Shown: positions 1-10,444 of the stretch, piece by piece
How positions within the stretch are numbered: the stretch's first letter is position 1
How the letters are laid out: each line of letters opens with the position of its first letter
Assembly: GCA_043228905.1 (NCBI GenBank)
Contig: JBHGNT010000015.1
Span: forward strand, 4,402,001 to 4,466,000
From: Azolla caroliniana
Taxonomy: Eukaryota; Polypodiophyta
Length of the DNA: 64,000 bases
Direction: 5' to 3'
The notes under the pieces: model-generated
Database searches by the model: none
The model's input: only the letters and a program-made list of their open reading frames with translations
What the model was told of the DNA's origin: nothing
Made by a program: the position numbers and the translations under genes

Positions 1-52
1 GATGCCGGCAAACCCCCGAGATACAAAGCCAGGATCGTGGTGAAGGGGTTCC
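1..52 (+). mobile_element. RT scrap of a Cop-7-type copia element
   Basis: These 52 bases match Cop-7 at 51949-52000 with two visible differences. They encode the RT segment around DAGNPPRYKARIVVKGF. The match stops abruptly at 52/53, where minus-strand RNase H of Cop-2 begins. The scrap has no LTR end or target duplication here, so it is probably the edge of a deletion or recombination breakpoint whose other side lies outside the window. An assembly join is also possible. Confidence 0.75.
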
Positions 53-229
53 TTTCAGTGTATTGCGCTCTGTGAGTTGCAATAGATGGTCGGCATTTGT
101 CGATTGATTCGTCTTGTAGCCGAAAAGTCGACAGTTAGTCGGTGCAGCCGGATCACTTGCTTTGTTGCCTCCGACGTTGCTATGTACTCAGCCTCTGTGG
201 TAGACAGGGTCATGCACTCTTGGAGCTTT
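53..229 (-). pseudogene. Cop-2 RNase H, C-terminal part
   Basis: Read on the minus strand, this encodes the copia RNase H motifs KLQECMTLSTTEAEYIA (catalytic Glu region) and TIYCNSQSAIH. The usual Asp of the YCDSQSA motif is Asn here, a change that would damage the active site. The piece joins in frame to 5350 onward once Cop-1 is removed. It ends at the 52/53 breakpoint before the ADIFTK motif that normally closes the domain. Confidence 0.85.
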
Positions 230-509
230 TGTTGGCATAAAAGGCCGACTCCTTCCAAGTTGTATCTGTCCTTGTGTGAACTCTTTAATATGTTAGGGCT
301 TAGTATATAAGTGAATACCTAACATTGTGATGAGTGATGACAAGAAGAGTATTGTATCTCTGAGAGAGAAAAAAGTAATAAGAAGCTTTCCATTAAAGCT
401 CAATCTACTTTCTAAGTCTTCATTCACTGTATTTTCTATGTGTTGTTTTTTGTGCATAAGCAAATAGGTCCACAAACGTTTTCTGCATACGTATAACCAC
501 CTACCCACA
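230..509 (+). repeat. Cop-1 5' LTR
   Basis: The 280-bp repeat starts TGTTGGCAT and ends CTACCCACA. It contains a TATA-like stretch (AGTATATAAG) near 301-310 that would mark the promoter. It matches the 3' LTR over its whole length with scattered substitutions. Confidence 0.9.
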
Positions 510-511
510 AC

Positions 512-523
512 TGGTATCAGAGC
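512..523 (+). promoter_or_regulatory. Cop-1 primer-binding site (initiator tRNA-Met)
   Basis: TGGTATCAGAGC lies two bases after the 5' LTR. It is complementary to the 3' end of plant initiator tRNA-Met, the usual primer for minus-strand DNA synthesis in plant copia elements. Confidence 0.9.
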
Positions 524-607
524 GACCTTGTTGCACGGCGGCAACAGACAACAGAAGAAGCTAAGTGGAAAACGCCATATTAGAAATCTTACTTTCATAA
601 AAGGAAT

Positions 608-1260
608 ATGGCTTCAACATCCGGAACAGGAGTTGAAATCAGAAAGTTCGACGACAAAAAATTTTCCCTATGGAAGGAGATGATGCAACATGTGCTGATC
701 ATCCGAAGACAGGTTGAAGCCATTCGGCACAATGAAAAGCCTGCTTCGATGAAAACATAAGAGTGAAGATCAGTTGACGAAATAGCATGATCCACCATTC
801 GAATGCACTTAGCCGAAAATGTCTACTTCAGCATGGCAAAAGAGAAACTACAGGCAATCTATGAGAAGAAGTCCTCATCTTCAAAATTAATTTTGATCAA
901 ACAACTGTTCAATATGAAGATGAAAGAGACCTCCCACATCAACACCTTCAGTCGGGTGTTGTCTGAGCTCTCGTCACAAGGGATCAACTTTGAAGATAAA
1001 GTGAAAGCCCTTGCCCTCCTGTCGAGCTTGCCGGCGAGTTGGGATGTATTCTGCATGACATACACCAATAGCCGACTGATCCTAAACTTGGATGAAACAA
1101 TCGGCCAAGTCCTCACAGAGGACATCAGGCGAAAATCGATGAGACTTTCCATCGATGAGTCAGCAGAAGCCCATCACTCGACTGAGTCATTCGAACGATA
1201 GAGTCGAACGAAAGAACAAGCCGACATAACCGATCGATGCTACAACCCATCGAAAAGAAT
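608..1260 (+). pseudogene. Cop-1 Gag, broken
   Basis: The frame starts at ATG 608 (MASTSGTG...) about 100 bases after the PBS and encodes the copia Gag core: KFSLWKEMMQHVLIIRRQ, then LFNMKM, HINTFSRVLSELSSQGI and ALALLSSLPASWDVF. These are typical of the UBN2-type Gag of plant copia elements. A stop follows PASMKT near 760, another follows in the next line, and frame is lost near 860. The open segment 803-1198 then ends at a stop near 1200. No clean CCHC knuckle remains. The same Gag is present on the minus strand in Cop-2. Confidence 0.85.
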
Positions 1261-1276
1261 GGGTGACCGATAGTGG

Positions 1277-2690
1277 TTGAAGTTGAAAATAGGCCAATCA
1301 AGTGACTACTGGTCAATAAAAGGAAAAGAGAGTGGTCGGCATTCCAAGCGGAATCGGGGACGTTCCGAATTGGACCACTCTCTAGTCGGCAACCAGAGCA
1401 ATGTTGCCAACACCCGATCCAGAGAAATCCTCTCCCTAGAGGACTCAATGATTAGAGAAGTCCTCTACAGTGCACAAGTTGCACACACATGGCTACTAGA
1501 CTCTGGCGCCACATTTCATGTGACCCTCAACATTGAATGGTTCTCGAACTATTCAACTGACGCCAGCGGCAGTCTAATTGAGAAATGGGCAGGAGTGCAA
1601 GATAATCAGAACCGGGAATGTTCCCATCAGATTGCCAAATGGCAACACAATAACCCTGCACCTAGTTCGGCACGTACCCGATCTAAAGAGGAGTCTGGTC
1701 TCCATTGGCATGTTAGCCGAAGACGGGTATTGAACGACTCTACACGATTCGACATGGGTGATCAGCTGACCAAACCTCAAAATCAGTAGTGGGCACAAGT
1801 ATAATAATCTATACCCATTGATGGTGATCAACCCTGAAGGGGTCATGAACATAACCGAGATAACCGACCTGAACTTATGGCATGGCCGACTTGGCCACAT
1901 GTCTCAAGCCGGACTTGATCGGCTGATGTTGGTTGGCTACATTCTGAAACTCCAGGCAAAGATGGACTTCTGCGAGCATTGTCGATATGGGAAACAGACC
2001 CGAAGTCCGCACTCTCTCCACTATGAGACGGTACGACAACCCTAGAGCTCGTGCACACAGACATATGTGGGCCCATGCCAGAGCGATCACTAGGAGGTTC
2101 CCGGTACTTCATCACATTCGTAGATGACTGTACACGAAAAGTCTGGGCATACTCCATCAAGTCCAAAGACGAAGCGCTTGAGGTCTTCACTCGATGGATA
2201 TCTGAAGTGGAGAACTGGTCAGGATATAAAGTGAAGACACTCTGATTCGATAACAGAGGTGAATACACCTCTAGAGCCTTCAAATATTACCTGTCCGAAA
2301 AATGGATCCGACACCAAAAGACCGTTCCCTACACACCCATGCAAAATGGAGTGGCAGAACGGATCAATAGGACGATCCAGGAGAGGGTGACGGCAATGCT
2401 CTAGCAAGCTAGAATTTTGGGCCGAGGCATTATAGACGGCAGTGTACTTGATAAATCTAGCACCATCAAGAGCAATTAGGCTTGAAGTGCCACGGGCACT
2501 ATGGTTAGGCAAACAGTCGACCTATGATAGGCTCCATATATTCGGATGTGAAGCCTACACGTTCATCCCGAGGGACAAAAGGACGAAGTTGCCACCCCAT
2601 GCAACAAAGTGCATATTTCTCAATTATGGAACCGACGGGGACTTTGGCTACCGGTTATGGGACCCTGAGAACTAGAAATTGATTTGGACC
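1277..2690 (+). pseudogene. Cop-1 protease and integrase, broken
   Basis: The protease motif WLLDSGATFHVT lies near 1490-1525. The GAG-pre-integrase domain follows at about 1875-2010 with LWHGRLGHMSQAG and CEHCRYGKQ, the HHCC-type zinc ligands. The integrase core begins HTDICGPMPERS near 2052. The second catalytic region reads FDNRGEYTS (D kept) after a stop near 2243, and the Glu motif NGVAERINRT follows near 2348. Further stops occur near 2043, 2401 and 2673. All three catalytic acidic residues can be found, but never in one open frame. Confidence 0.85.
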
Positions 2691-4916
2691 AGCGACATAG
2701 TCTTCAATGAAGACTCTATCTTCTCTCAGCGGAACCAATAGAAAATAGTTGGTAAGAAGATATCCTTCGAAGATGACAACACTGTCGTAGAAGGACCGAC
2801 CCAACAGGCCAAATCGAAGACTCGACAAACAGTCGAACTCCAACAAGCTATCAACTTCCCTACCGACACTGAATCGGCAACAAGTCCTATCGTCGAACTC
2901 AAAGACAAAGTCTTCAAAGACAGAACCGAATTGACAAGGATCGAGCAAGGCAAAGTCACCAAGAGACAAGTCAGAAAAGAGTCGACAACAACCATAGGGG
3001 AGGACAACCAGACACCGTCGAAATCCCAAACCGAGGGCGGGACACCTAACAAGAGTTCTGACACAACTGATTCAACAAATACTGATCATCAATTGGAACC
3101 GATCGAAGGATCCGAACAAGATATTACGGCACCCAAGAGATCTGAACCAACTCGAAGGCAAACAAAGTTTTATCAATCGGGCCTCGACTATGTCAACTAC
3201 ACGGATGCAGGTGAACCAAGCATGTATGAAGAAGCTTTGGCCGCACTGGACGCCGAAACATGGCTACAAGCCATGAAATCCGAAATGGACTCAATTTATC
3301 GGAATCAAACATGGGAGCTAGTCGAACTACCAGCTGGAAGGAAGTCGCTACCTTGCAAATGGGTTTTCCGATACAAGTATGTATCTGACTCAAAGAAACC
3401 CAAGTACAAAGCTCGACTTGTCGCAAAGGGATTCAAACAGGAATATGAGGTCTACTACGACGAGATATTCTCACCAGTAGTCAAGATGACCACCCTCCCA
3501 CTCCTACTAGGAGTCGTGGTGATAGAAGATCTAGAGCTCGAGCAGATCGACGTAAAGACGACATTCCTACACGAAGATGTGGAAGAAGACATATACATGT
3601 CTCAACCGGCAGGCTTCATGATGACAGGGAAGGACAGTCACCTCGTATGTCGAGTAAAGAAAAGTTTATATGGTCTAAAACAAGTGCCGAGAATGTGGTA
3701 CCAGAAGTTTGACTCCTACATACGGCAACTTGGATACAACAGAACAGACTCTGACCCATGCATGTATGTTCGGCAACTGGCCGACGAGTTAAGGATCTAT
3801 CTGATCCTATACGTCGACGACATGTTGATTGCAGGAAGCAATGAAGCAGAGATTGCTAAGCTGAAGTGGAGCCTTCACACAAAGTTCGCGATGAAGGAAC
3901 TCGGACAAGCCCGACACATACTGGGGATGAGGATAGAGCGAAATCGGACGACCAAAACACTCTAACTCTCCCAGTCTGAATACATCCGCAAGGTGTTGAA
4001 GTGCTTCAACATGGAGAATGCGAAGCCAACACCAACACCGATTCCGACGTTGATCAGACTATCGGACAAAGACTCTCCTGCAACAGACAAGGAGAGAGAG
4101 CTTAATAGAAAGATACCCTATGCATCGGAAGTAGGAAGTATCATGTACGCAATGGTGGCGACCTGACCCGACCTAGCCTATGTCATAGGGGTGGTCAACC
4201 GGAACATATCAAACCCAAGAAAGAAGCATTGGGAGGCCATCAAGCACATCCTTAGGTATCTAAAAGGAACCCTGAATGCACAGCTGACTTTCGAACTGAC
4301 AACCTCAGCCAAAGTCGAAGGCTACACCAATTCCGACTATGCTGGAAACAAAGATAATCGGAAATCAACATCAGGCTACATCTTCACCTATGGTGGCTGT
4401 GCGATATCATGGAGGTCGAAACTTCAAGAGTGTACGGCTCTATCTACCATAGAAGTCGAGTACATAGCAGCATCGGAAGAAACGAAGGAAGCGATATGGC
4501 TGCACCGACTGACTACCGACTTCGGAACTGCAAACTGAAAGGACTGACCAGCACCGACCATCAATTGAGACTCACAGAGCGCAATACACCGACTGCTTGC
4601 CAACTTTGGAAGTGCAAACCGGAACGACCCACCTGTGCCGACCATCTATTGCGACTCACAGAGTGCAATGCACCTCATCAACAATCCCGTCTATCATGCG
4701 AAGAGGAAGCACATTGAGGTGCGATATCATCATATCCTGGAGCTTGTGAGCGAGAAGAAACTTGAAATTTGGAAGATTGACACTGAGGTGAACATCGTCA
4801 ATTGCCTGATGAAGCCACTCCCAGATCAACGCTTCGGAACACTAACGACGAAGATGGGGCTACGACAAGCGACCGAGCAGAAGAAAGCCGAACGAGGAGC
4901 AGAAGGTAAGAGTTGA
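2691..4916 (+). pseudogene. Cop-1 RT and RNase H, broken
   Basis: The longest open piece, 2931-3965, holds a charged linker and most of RT: KWVFRYKY, KARLVAKGFKQEYEVYYDEIFSPVVKMTT, SLYGLKQ and the catalytic LYVDDMLIAGS near 3809-3840. It ends at a stop (3963-3965) just before SQSEYIRKVL. RNase H follows in pieces: RYLKGTLNAQLTF, EGYTNSDYAGNKDNRKSTSGY, ALSTIEVEYIAAS, then a stop after DFGTAN. A second copy of the next segment supplies YCDSQSAMHLI and HIEVRYHHILELV. The cause is an 84-bp tandem duplication listed separately. Confidence 0.88.
4521..4688 (+). repeat. 84-bp tandem duplication inside Cop-1 RNase H
   Basis: Segments 4521-4604 and 4605-4688 align with a constant offset of 84 bases. 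Anchors include ttcgga/tttgga, ccgacca, and ctcacagag followed by gcaat/tgcaat. The copies are clearly diverged, so the duplication is old. Although 84 is a multiple of three, the first copy contains a stop. Confidence 0.75.
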
Positions 4917-5054
4917 CCGACACTCATACTATACCTCTTCCGACTCGGCTACTTGCCGACAAATTTGTAACATAAAATCTAGTTAAATTTGTAATCTAGC
5001 TTTACGGGGGAGATAACCCCAAGCACTTATACATGCAAGAAAGAGTAGTCCTTT

Positions 5055-5066
5055 TACGGGGGAGTT
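5055..5066 (+). promoter_or_regulatory. Cop-1 polypurine tract
   Basis: The purine-rich run acgggggag at 5056-5064 directly precedes the 3' LTR, where the plus-strand DNA primer forms. Similar runs, ggggga, precede every 3' LTR of the copia elements in this window. Confidence 0.8.
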
Positions 5067-5349
5067 TGTTGGCATAGAAGGTTGACTCCTTCCAAGTTGT
5101 ATCCGTCCGAGTGTGAACTTGTTAATAAGTTTGGGCTTAGTATATAAGTGAATACCTAACATTGTAATGAGTGATGACGAGAAGAGTATTGTATCTCTAA
5201 GAGAGAACGAAGTAATAAGAAGCTTTCCACTAAAGGTCGATCTACTGTCTAAGTCTCCATTCATTGTATTTTCCTGTGTGTGTTGTTTTCTGTGCATAAG
5301 CGAACAGGTTCGCAAACGTTTTCCGCATACGTATACACACCTACCCACA
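5067..5349 (+). repeat. Cop-1 3' LTR
   Basis: This 283-bp copy of the 5' LTR has the same ends (TGTTGGCAT, CCCACA). It is followed by ACTTT, the right copy of the target duplication, and then by the resumption of Cop-2 RNase H on the minus strand. Confidence 0.9.
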
Positions 5350-8300
5350 ACTTTGACCTCCATGATATAGCATTGGCACCGTAGGTGAAGTTGTAGCCTA
5401 ATGTCAACTTCTGATTGTCCGAATTCCCGACGTAATCGGAGTCGGTGTAGCCTTCGACTTCGGTCGGGTTTGCCGATCCGAAAGTCAGTTGTGCATCTTC
5501 AGTTCCTTTTAGGTACCTGAAAATGTGTTTGACAGCCTCCGAATGCTTTCGTCTTGGAGTCGACATGTACCGGCTGACAACCCCCATGGTATATGATAAT
5601 TCCTATTGTTGATGCATAGAGTATCTTTCTATTGAGCTCTCTCTCCTTATCAATGGAAGGAGACTCTTTGTCCGACAGTCGGATCAACATCAGAAGCGGA
5701 GTTGGTGTTGTTTTTGCGTTCTCCATATTGAAGCGCCTCAACACCTTTCGGATGTAGTCGGACTGGGAGAGTCAGAGAGTTATCGTCGTCTGATTTTGCT
5801 CGATCCTCATGCCCAGTATATGTCGGGCTTGTCTGAGTTCCTTCATTGCAAATTTTTCATGAAGGCTCTGCTTTGACTTTTCGATTTCGGCTTGATTGCT
5901 TCCTGCAATCAGTATGTCGTCGACATATAGGATCAGATAGATTCCACACTTGTCAGCCAGTTGCCGAACATATAGACATGGGTCGAAGTCGGACCGGCTA
6001 TAGCCAAGTTGTCAAATGTAGGAGTCGAACTTCTGGTACGACATCCTCGGCACTTGTTTTAAGCCGTATAGTCTTTTCTTCAATCAACATGACTTTCCTC
6101 CCCCGTTGTTGAGAAGCCTGCCGGTTGGGACATGTAAATGTCCTCTTCCAAGTCTTCATGTAGGAATGTCGTCTTTACATCGAGTTGCTCAAGATCTAGA
6201 TCCTTTGTCGCCACGATCTTGAGTAGGAGCCGAAGGGTGGTGATCTTGACTACTAGAGGGCTCGTCATAGTTGACCCCGTGTTCTTGTTTGAATCCCTTC
6301 GCCACAAGACGAGCTTTGTACTTTGGCTTCTCTAAGTCAGATACATACTTGTATCAGAATACCCATTTGCAAGGTAGCGGCTTTCTTCTTGCTAGTAGTT
6401 CGACCAACTCCCATGTGTTGTTCTCTTTGATCGAGTCCATCTCAAATCTCATGGCTTGCAGCCATGTTTCGGCATCGAGCGCGGCTATAGCTTCATTGTA
6501 TGTGCTTGGTTCGCCTGCATCTGTGTAGTTGACGTAGTCGAGGCCCACTTGATAGAACTTTGTCGGCCTTTGATTTCGTCCAGATCTCCTAGGTGTCGAA
6601 GTGATCAGTTCGGAACCTTCGATCGTCTCAGTCAGCCGACCGGCATTTGTTGAACCACTTATGGCAGGAGTCCTTTCGGATGACTCACCCCTTTGATAGG
6701 ATTTTGGCAATGTCACCACATTCTCCCCTTCTTCGGGGTGGAGAGACTTAGCCGACTCAGATCTGTTTTTCCCTTTCACCTTGGGTGGCTTGGTCAGGTC
6801 GACTCTGTTTCCGATGTGCATCTTGTCGACTTTGCCTTTTTCAACTCTTGTCGATTCGTCATTGTCTTTGATGGCTTTTTCTTCGAGTTTGACTAGTGAA
6901 CCTCCTACCGATTCAAAGTCAGCAAGTCTATTGTCGACTTGGTCCGGTTTGAATGTTTGTCGAATCTTTGATTTGGGCCGAGGGGTCAATCTTTCTACGC
7001 CTTCTCTATCAATTTTGAAAGACACCTTTTGGCCCACTATTTTCTACTTGTGCCACTCGGAGAGGATAGAGTTTTCATTGAAGACTACTTCACCGCTTTG
7101 GATCAATTTCCGATTCTCCAGGTCCCATAGCCAATAGCCGAAATCCCCATCAGTTCCATAACCGAGAAATACGCATTTTGTTGCATAGGGTGCGAACTTG
7201 GTCCTCATTTCCCGGGGAATGAATGCGTTGGCTTCGCAGCTGAAAATTCGAAACCTTTTGTAGGTTGGTTGTTTGCCTTACCATAGTGCATGTGGCACTC
7301 GGAGCCTCATTGCTTGCGACGGCGATAGATTTATTAGGTAAACTGTCGTCTGCCATGCTTCAACCCAGAACTCCAACTTCAGTTCGGCTTGTTGGAGAAT
7401 TGCCGTCATCCTCTCTTGGATCATTTGGTTCATCCATTTTGCCACTCCAGTTTGCATGGGTGTGTAAGGAACAGTCTTTTGATGCCGGATCCCTTTGTCG
7501 AACAAGTACTTCTTGAAGGCTCGAGAGGTATATTCGCCTCCATTGTCGGAGTGGAGTGTCTTCACTTTGTGTCCTGACTGGTTCTCTGCTTCGATTAATC
7601 ATCGAGCAAAGATCTTGATCGTGTCGTCTTTCGACCTAATCAAATAGGCCCAGACCTTCCGTGTACAATCATCGATGAATGTGAAGAAGTACCGAGAGAC
7701 ACCTAAAGATCTTTCGGGCATCGGCCCACATATATCTATGTGCACGAGCTCTAGGGGCTAATGTATTGTCTCATAATGAAGACAGTGCAGACAACAAGTC
7801 TGTTTCCCATATCGACAATGCTCGTAGAAGTCTGTCTTTGCTTGAAGTTTCGGGATGTAGCCGATAGCCATCAGTCGATCAGGTCCGGCTTGAGACATAT
7901 GGCCGAGTCGGCCATGCCATAAGTTCAGGTCGGTCTTTTTGGCTACATTTACAACCCCTTTTGGATTGATCACCCTCATTGGGTACTAGTTGTTGTACTT
8001 GTGCCTGCTTCCGATTCTTAGATTTCCTCTACTGATCATCCATGCCGACTCATTTAGAGTTGTTAGATACCCGTCTTTTGCTAACATGTCGATAGAGACC
8101 ATACTCCTCTTCAGATTGGGTACATGCCGAACTTGATGAGGGTGATCATCTTGTCTTTTGGCAGTCGGATGGGGACCTCTCTGATCCCTGCCATTATGCA
8201 CTCCTGCCCATTGTTGAGTCAGACTATGCTGATGGCTTCGGTCTAACAGTTCAAAAATCATTCTATGTTCAGGGTCACGTGGAATGTGGCGCCAGAATCC

Positions 8301-8489
8301 ACCAACCACATGTGTGCGTCTTGTGCATTGTAGAGGACTTCTCCTATCATCGAGTCCTCTAAGGAGAGGATTTCTCCTGATCGGGTGTCGACAACATTGA
8401 CTTGGTTGCCGACTAGAGAGTGATTCAAGTCGAATCGTCCTTGATTCCGATAGGATCACCGACCACTCTCTTTCCTCTTGATCGACCAA
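5350..8489 (-). pseudogene. Cop-2 pol (protease to RNase H), broken
   Basis: Read right to left: protease WLVDSGATFH (8281-8310); GAG-pre-integrase LNLWHGRLGHMSQAG with CEHCRYGKQ (7758-7979); integrase tail with TLHSDNGGEYTSRAF and NDPREDD/MIQERMT segments (7278-7565); linker and RT start with ALDAETWLQAMRFEMDSI and CKWVF (6354-7037); RT middle with LEQLDVKTTFLHEDLEEDIYMSQPAGF (6080-6307); catalytic LYVDD near 5903-5935; then RYLKGTEDAQLTF and EGYTDSDYVG of RNase H (5350-5587). Several frame changes separate these blocks. No single frame covers even one whole enzyme. Confidence 0.88.
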
Positions 8490-8735
8490 TAGTCGGAAAC
8501 ATTGTGGCCAGCTTTTCTGCAGTGGGTGCAGAATTCGCTTGATCCACCTGTTCTCGACTTCGACTGTTGTCGGTCTCCCCTCGTTTTCGATCGACTATGA
8601 TTTTGACTAGTTTTGTCGTCTTGTTCTCTCAATTGATTCGGTTAGTGGATCCTCTCAGTCGAGTGGTGGGCTTCTGCCAATACATTGATAATGAGTCCCA
8701 TTGATTTTCGCCGAATGTCCTCAGTGAGGACTTGG
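8490..8735 (-). pseudogene. Cop-2 Gag, C-terminal part with knuckle
   Basis: The minus strand encodes a Gag zinc knuckle FCTHCRKAGHNVSDY near 8490-8540. The last Cys of CX2CX4HX4C is Tyr, so the knuckle is damaged. Upstream, towards 8735, comes a serine- and charge-rich stretch corresponding to Cop-1 1105-1260. The Gag frame is cut at 8735 by sLTR-1 and resumes at 9508. Confidence 0.75.
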
Positions 8736-9507
8736 TGTTGGGAGACAGGTCCCTCCGGATGGGAAGGGAGAGGAACAGTGCCGATGAACAAACTCGGCCG
8801 AGGCCGAAACCGGATGGTTCAAACCCGGTGAGAATCGGATGAGGAGTACCCGGCTATGGAGAACCGGATGGTGCAGACCCGGTGAGAACTGGATGAGGAG
8901 TACTCGGCTACGGAGAACCGGATGGTGCAGACCCGGTGAGAACTGAATGAGGAGTACCTGGCTACGGAGAGCCGGATGGTGCAGACCTGGTGAGAACCGG
9001 ATGAGGCGTACCCGGCTACGGAGAGCCGGATGGTGCAGACCCGGTGAGAAACGGATGAAGAGACATATTCGTAAATATGTTTCTGAGAGTCCATAGAGGC
9101 TATATTTGTAAATAGCCGAAAAGTCATATTAGTATAAATATGACTTAGGGCAAACTTTTAGTGGTTGTTGTTCTTGTGGTGCAAGAAGAGAGATAGCGCG
9201 CGTAACCGCGTACAGTGAGAGAGAGAGAGAGAAAGAGGTCATTGCCTCTATTGTAACCGCCGCCTGTGGCGAAGATCGTGAGCACGAGGTCGTTGCCTCC
9301 GTGAACTCACTGTTGTACATTCTAACATAGTGATAGTTTGCAGCCTGTGGGCTGCCATGGTTTTTTTCCCTAGTTTGGGGTTTTCCACGTAGACATCCTG
9401 TGTACTCTTCTCTTCTCTGTGTCGTGTTTATTTCCCATTTTTCTATGTATGATTCTAAGCTCGGTTGTGGCCGAGCGTTGCGTAGAAGGAGCGTACAGTT
9501 CCTGTCA
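8736..9507 (+). repeat. sLTR-1: solo LTR of the Cop-7 lineage
   Basis: This 772-bp LTR starts TGTTGGGAGACAGG and ends CCTGTCA. It is flanked by a perfect 5-bp duplication, CTTGG, at 8731-8735 and 9508-9512. No internal sequence is present, so the element was reduced to one LTR by LTR-LTR recombination. It is related to the Cop-7 LTR: both share tccctccggatggga near the start, a tandem-repeat zone, a tataaatatgacttagggcaaac promoter block, a GA-rich run and a ggttgtggcc block near the end. It sits in Cop-2 Gag. Confidence 0.92.
8812..9060 (+). repeat. 54-bp tandem repeat in the U3 part of sLTR-1
   Basis: Between four and five units of 54 bp follow one another, starting near 8812, 8866, 8920, 8974 and 9028. 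Each carries ggatggtgcagacc, cggtgagaa and ggatgagg. The 18-codon period is also visible on the opposite strand. The array lies upstream of the TATA box at about 9131, a usual place for enhancer repeats in LTRs. Confidence 0.85.
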
Positions 9508-10045
9508 CTTGGCTGATCGTCTCATCTAGATTTAGGATCGGACGACTATTGGCGAATGTTATGCAAAGTACCTCCCAACTCACCAGCAAGCTCGATAGGA
9601 GGGCAAGGGCTTTAACTTCTTCTTCGAAATTAAGCCCTTGGGAGGAGAGTCCAAACAACACCCGGCTGAAGGTGTTGATGTGGGAGGTTGCAGGATCCGA
9701 CTCTCTCATCTTCATATTAAACAATCGTCGAATCAATATGAGTTTTGAGGAGGATGACTTCTTTTCTTACACTGCTTGTAACTTCTCCCATAACGAGAAA
9801 GTTGTTCTCTCCTTGGCCATGCTAAAATAGACATTCTTGGCCAGATGCATTTGGATGGTGAACCGCGCAATTTCATCTAATGATCTCCACTCTTCGGTTG
9901 ACATCGTATCGAGTTTTTTGCTATGTTGAATAGTTTCAACTTTTCTCCTGATGATCAACACATCCTGCATCATCTCCTTCCACAAGGCAAAAAATTTTCC
10001 ATCGAACTTTCAGATTTCACCTCCTGTTCCGGATGTTGAGTCCAT
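9508..10045 (-). pseudogene. Cop-2 Gag, N-terminal part
   Basis: Translation starts at ATG 10045 (MDSTSGTGGEI), which aligns with Cop-1 Gag at 608. Recognisable blocks are MWKEMMQDVLIIRRKVE, MHLAKNVYFSMAKE, LFNMKMRESDPATSHINTFSRVLFGLSSQGLNF and VKALALLSSL. One frame change near 9767 separates the two open pieces. The segment ends at the CTTGG duplication where sLTR-1 entered. Confidence 0.85.
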
Positions 10046-10132
10046 ATTCTTTTTCGAAAGTGAGATTTTTGTTGATCGTGTCTTCTTTCTCAGCTTTCTT
10101 AGCTTCTTTTGTTGTCGCCGAGTAACAAGTCA

Positions 10133-10143
10133 CTCTGATACCA
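10133..10143 (-). promoter_or_regulatory. Cop-2 primer-binding site (tRNA-Met)
   Basis: On the minus strand TGGTATCAGAG lies two bases after the end of the 5' LTR. It matches the initiator tRNA-Met primer site, with the next base changed from the C seen in Cop-1. Confidence 0.85.
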
Positions 10144-10145
10144 CT

Positions 10146-10444
10146 TGTGGGAAATAATGCACGAAGCAAGTGAGGAACTATAGGTGACTGTGCATAGAAA
10201 ACAACACAGAGAATATGACAGAGGACATGATTGAAGCGTACACACAGTTCGACTCAAATGGAAGCTTTCGTTATTACTATTCTCTCTCTGTGTCTCTCTC
10301 TCTCTCTGAGATTCAATATATACAAGAATGATCAAGAAGAAGTGTGTTACAAGATTAGGCTATAGCTTATATAGTAAGCCCTAACTCTTTGGACGGGTTC
10401 ACGCTAGGATACAAAGTGGAAGGAGTTGGCTCATCATGCCAACA
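10146..10444 (-). repeat. Cop-2 5' LTR
   Basis: This 299-bp LTR reads TGTTGGCATGATGAG...CCCACA on the minus strand. It contains a pyrimidine/purine microsatellite at about 10281-10307. The base 3' to it on the plus strand starts CATCA, the expected target copy, but the partner is outside the window. Confidence 0.85.

Larger units (their letters stand above)
230..5349 (+). mobile_element. Cop-1: full-length, degenerate Ty1/copia element
   Basis: LTRs lie at 230-509 and 5067-5349, both TGTTGGCAT...CCCACA. The PBS is at 512-523 and a polypurine tract sits just before the 3' LTR. The flanks are GCTTT (225-229) and ACTTT (5350-5354), a 5-bp target duplication with one mismatch. The two LTRs differ at about thirty of some 280 positions by eye plus small indels, so this is an old insertion. 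Gag and pol carry many stops. Confidence 0.92.
53..10444 (-). mobile_element. Cop-2: Ty1/copia element, minus, interrupted by Cop-1 and sLTR-1
   Basis: Cop-2 reads right to left: 5' LTR 10146-10444, PBS 10133-10143, Gag 10045 down to about 8490, pol 8490 down to 5350, and the last visible part of RNase H at 229-53. Its 3' LTR and tail are missing at the left edge. Removing Cop-1 (230-5349) rejoins the RNase H frame from ...ISWRSKL to QECMTLSTTEAEYI. Removing sLTR-1 (8736-9507) rejoins Gag. Cop-1 and Cop-2 share LTR start TGTTGGCAT, Gag start (MASTSGTG and MDSTSGTG) and pol, so a family member landed in its own relative in the opposite orientation. Many stops and frameshifts make Cop-2 inactive. 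Confidence 0.9.

Noticed and set aside
8812-9060. CRISPR-like array
   Set aside because: The 54-bp units are contiguous tandem repeats without unique spacers, inside an LTR of a plant element.
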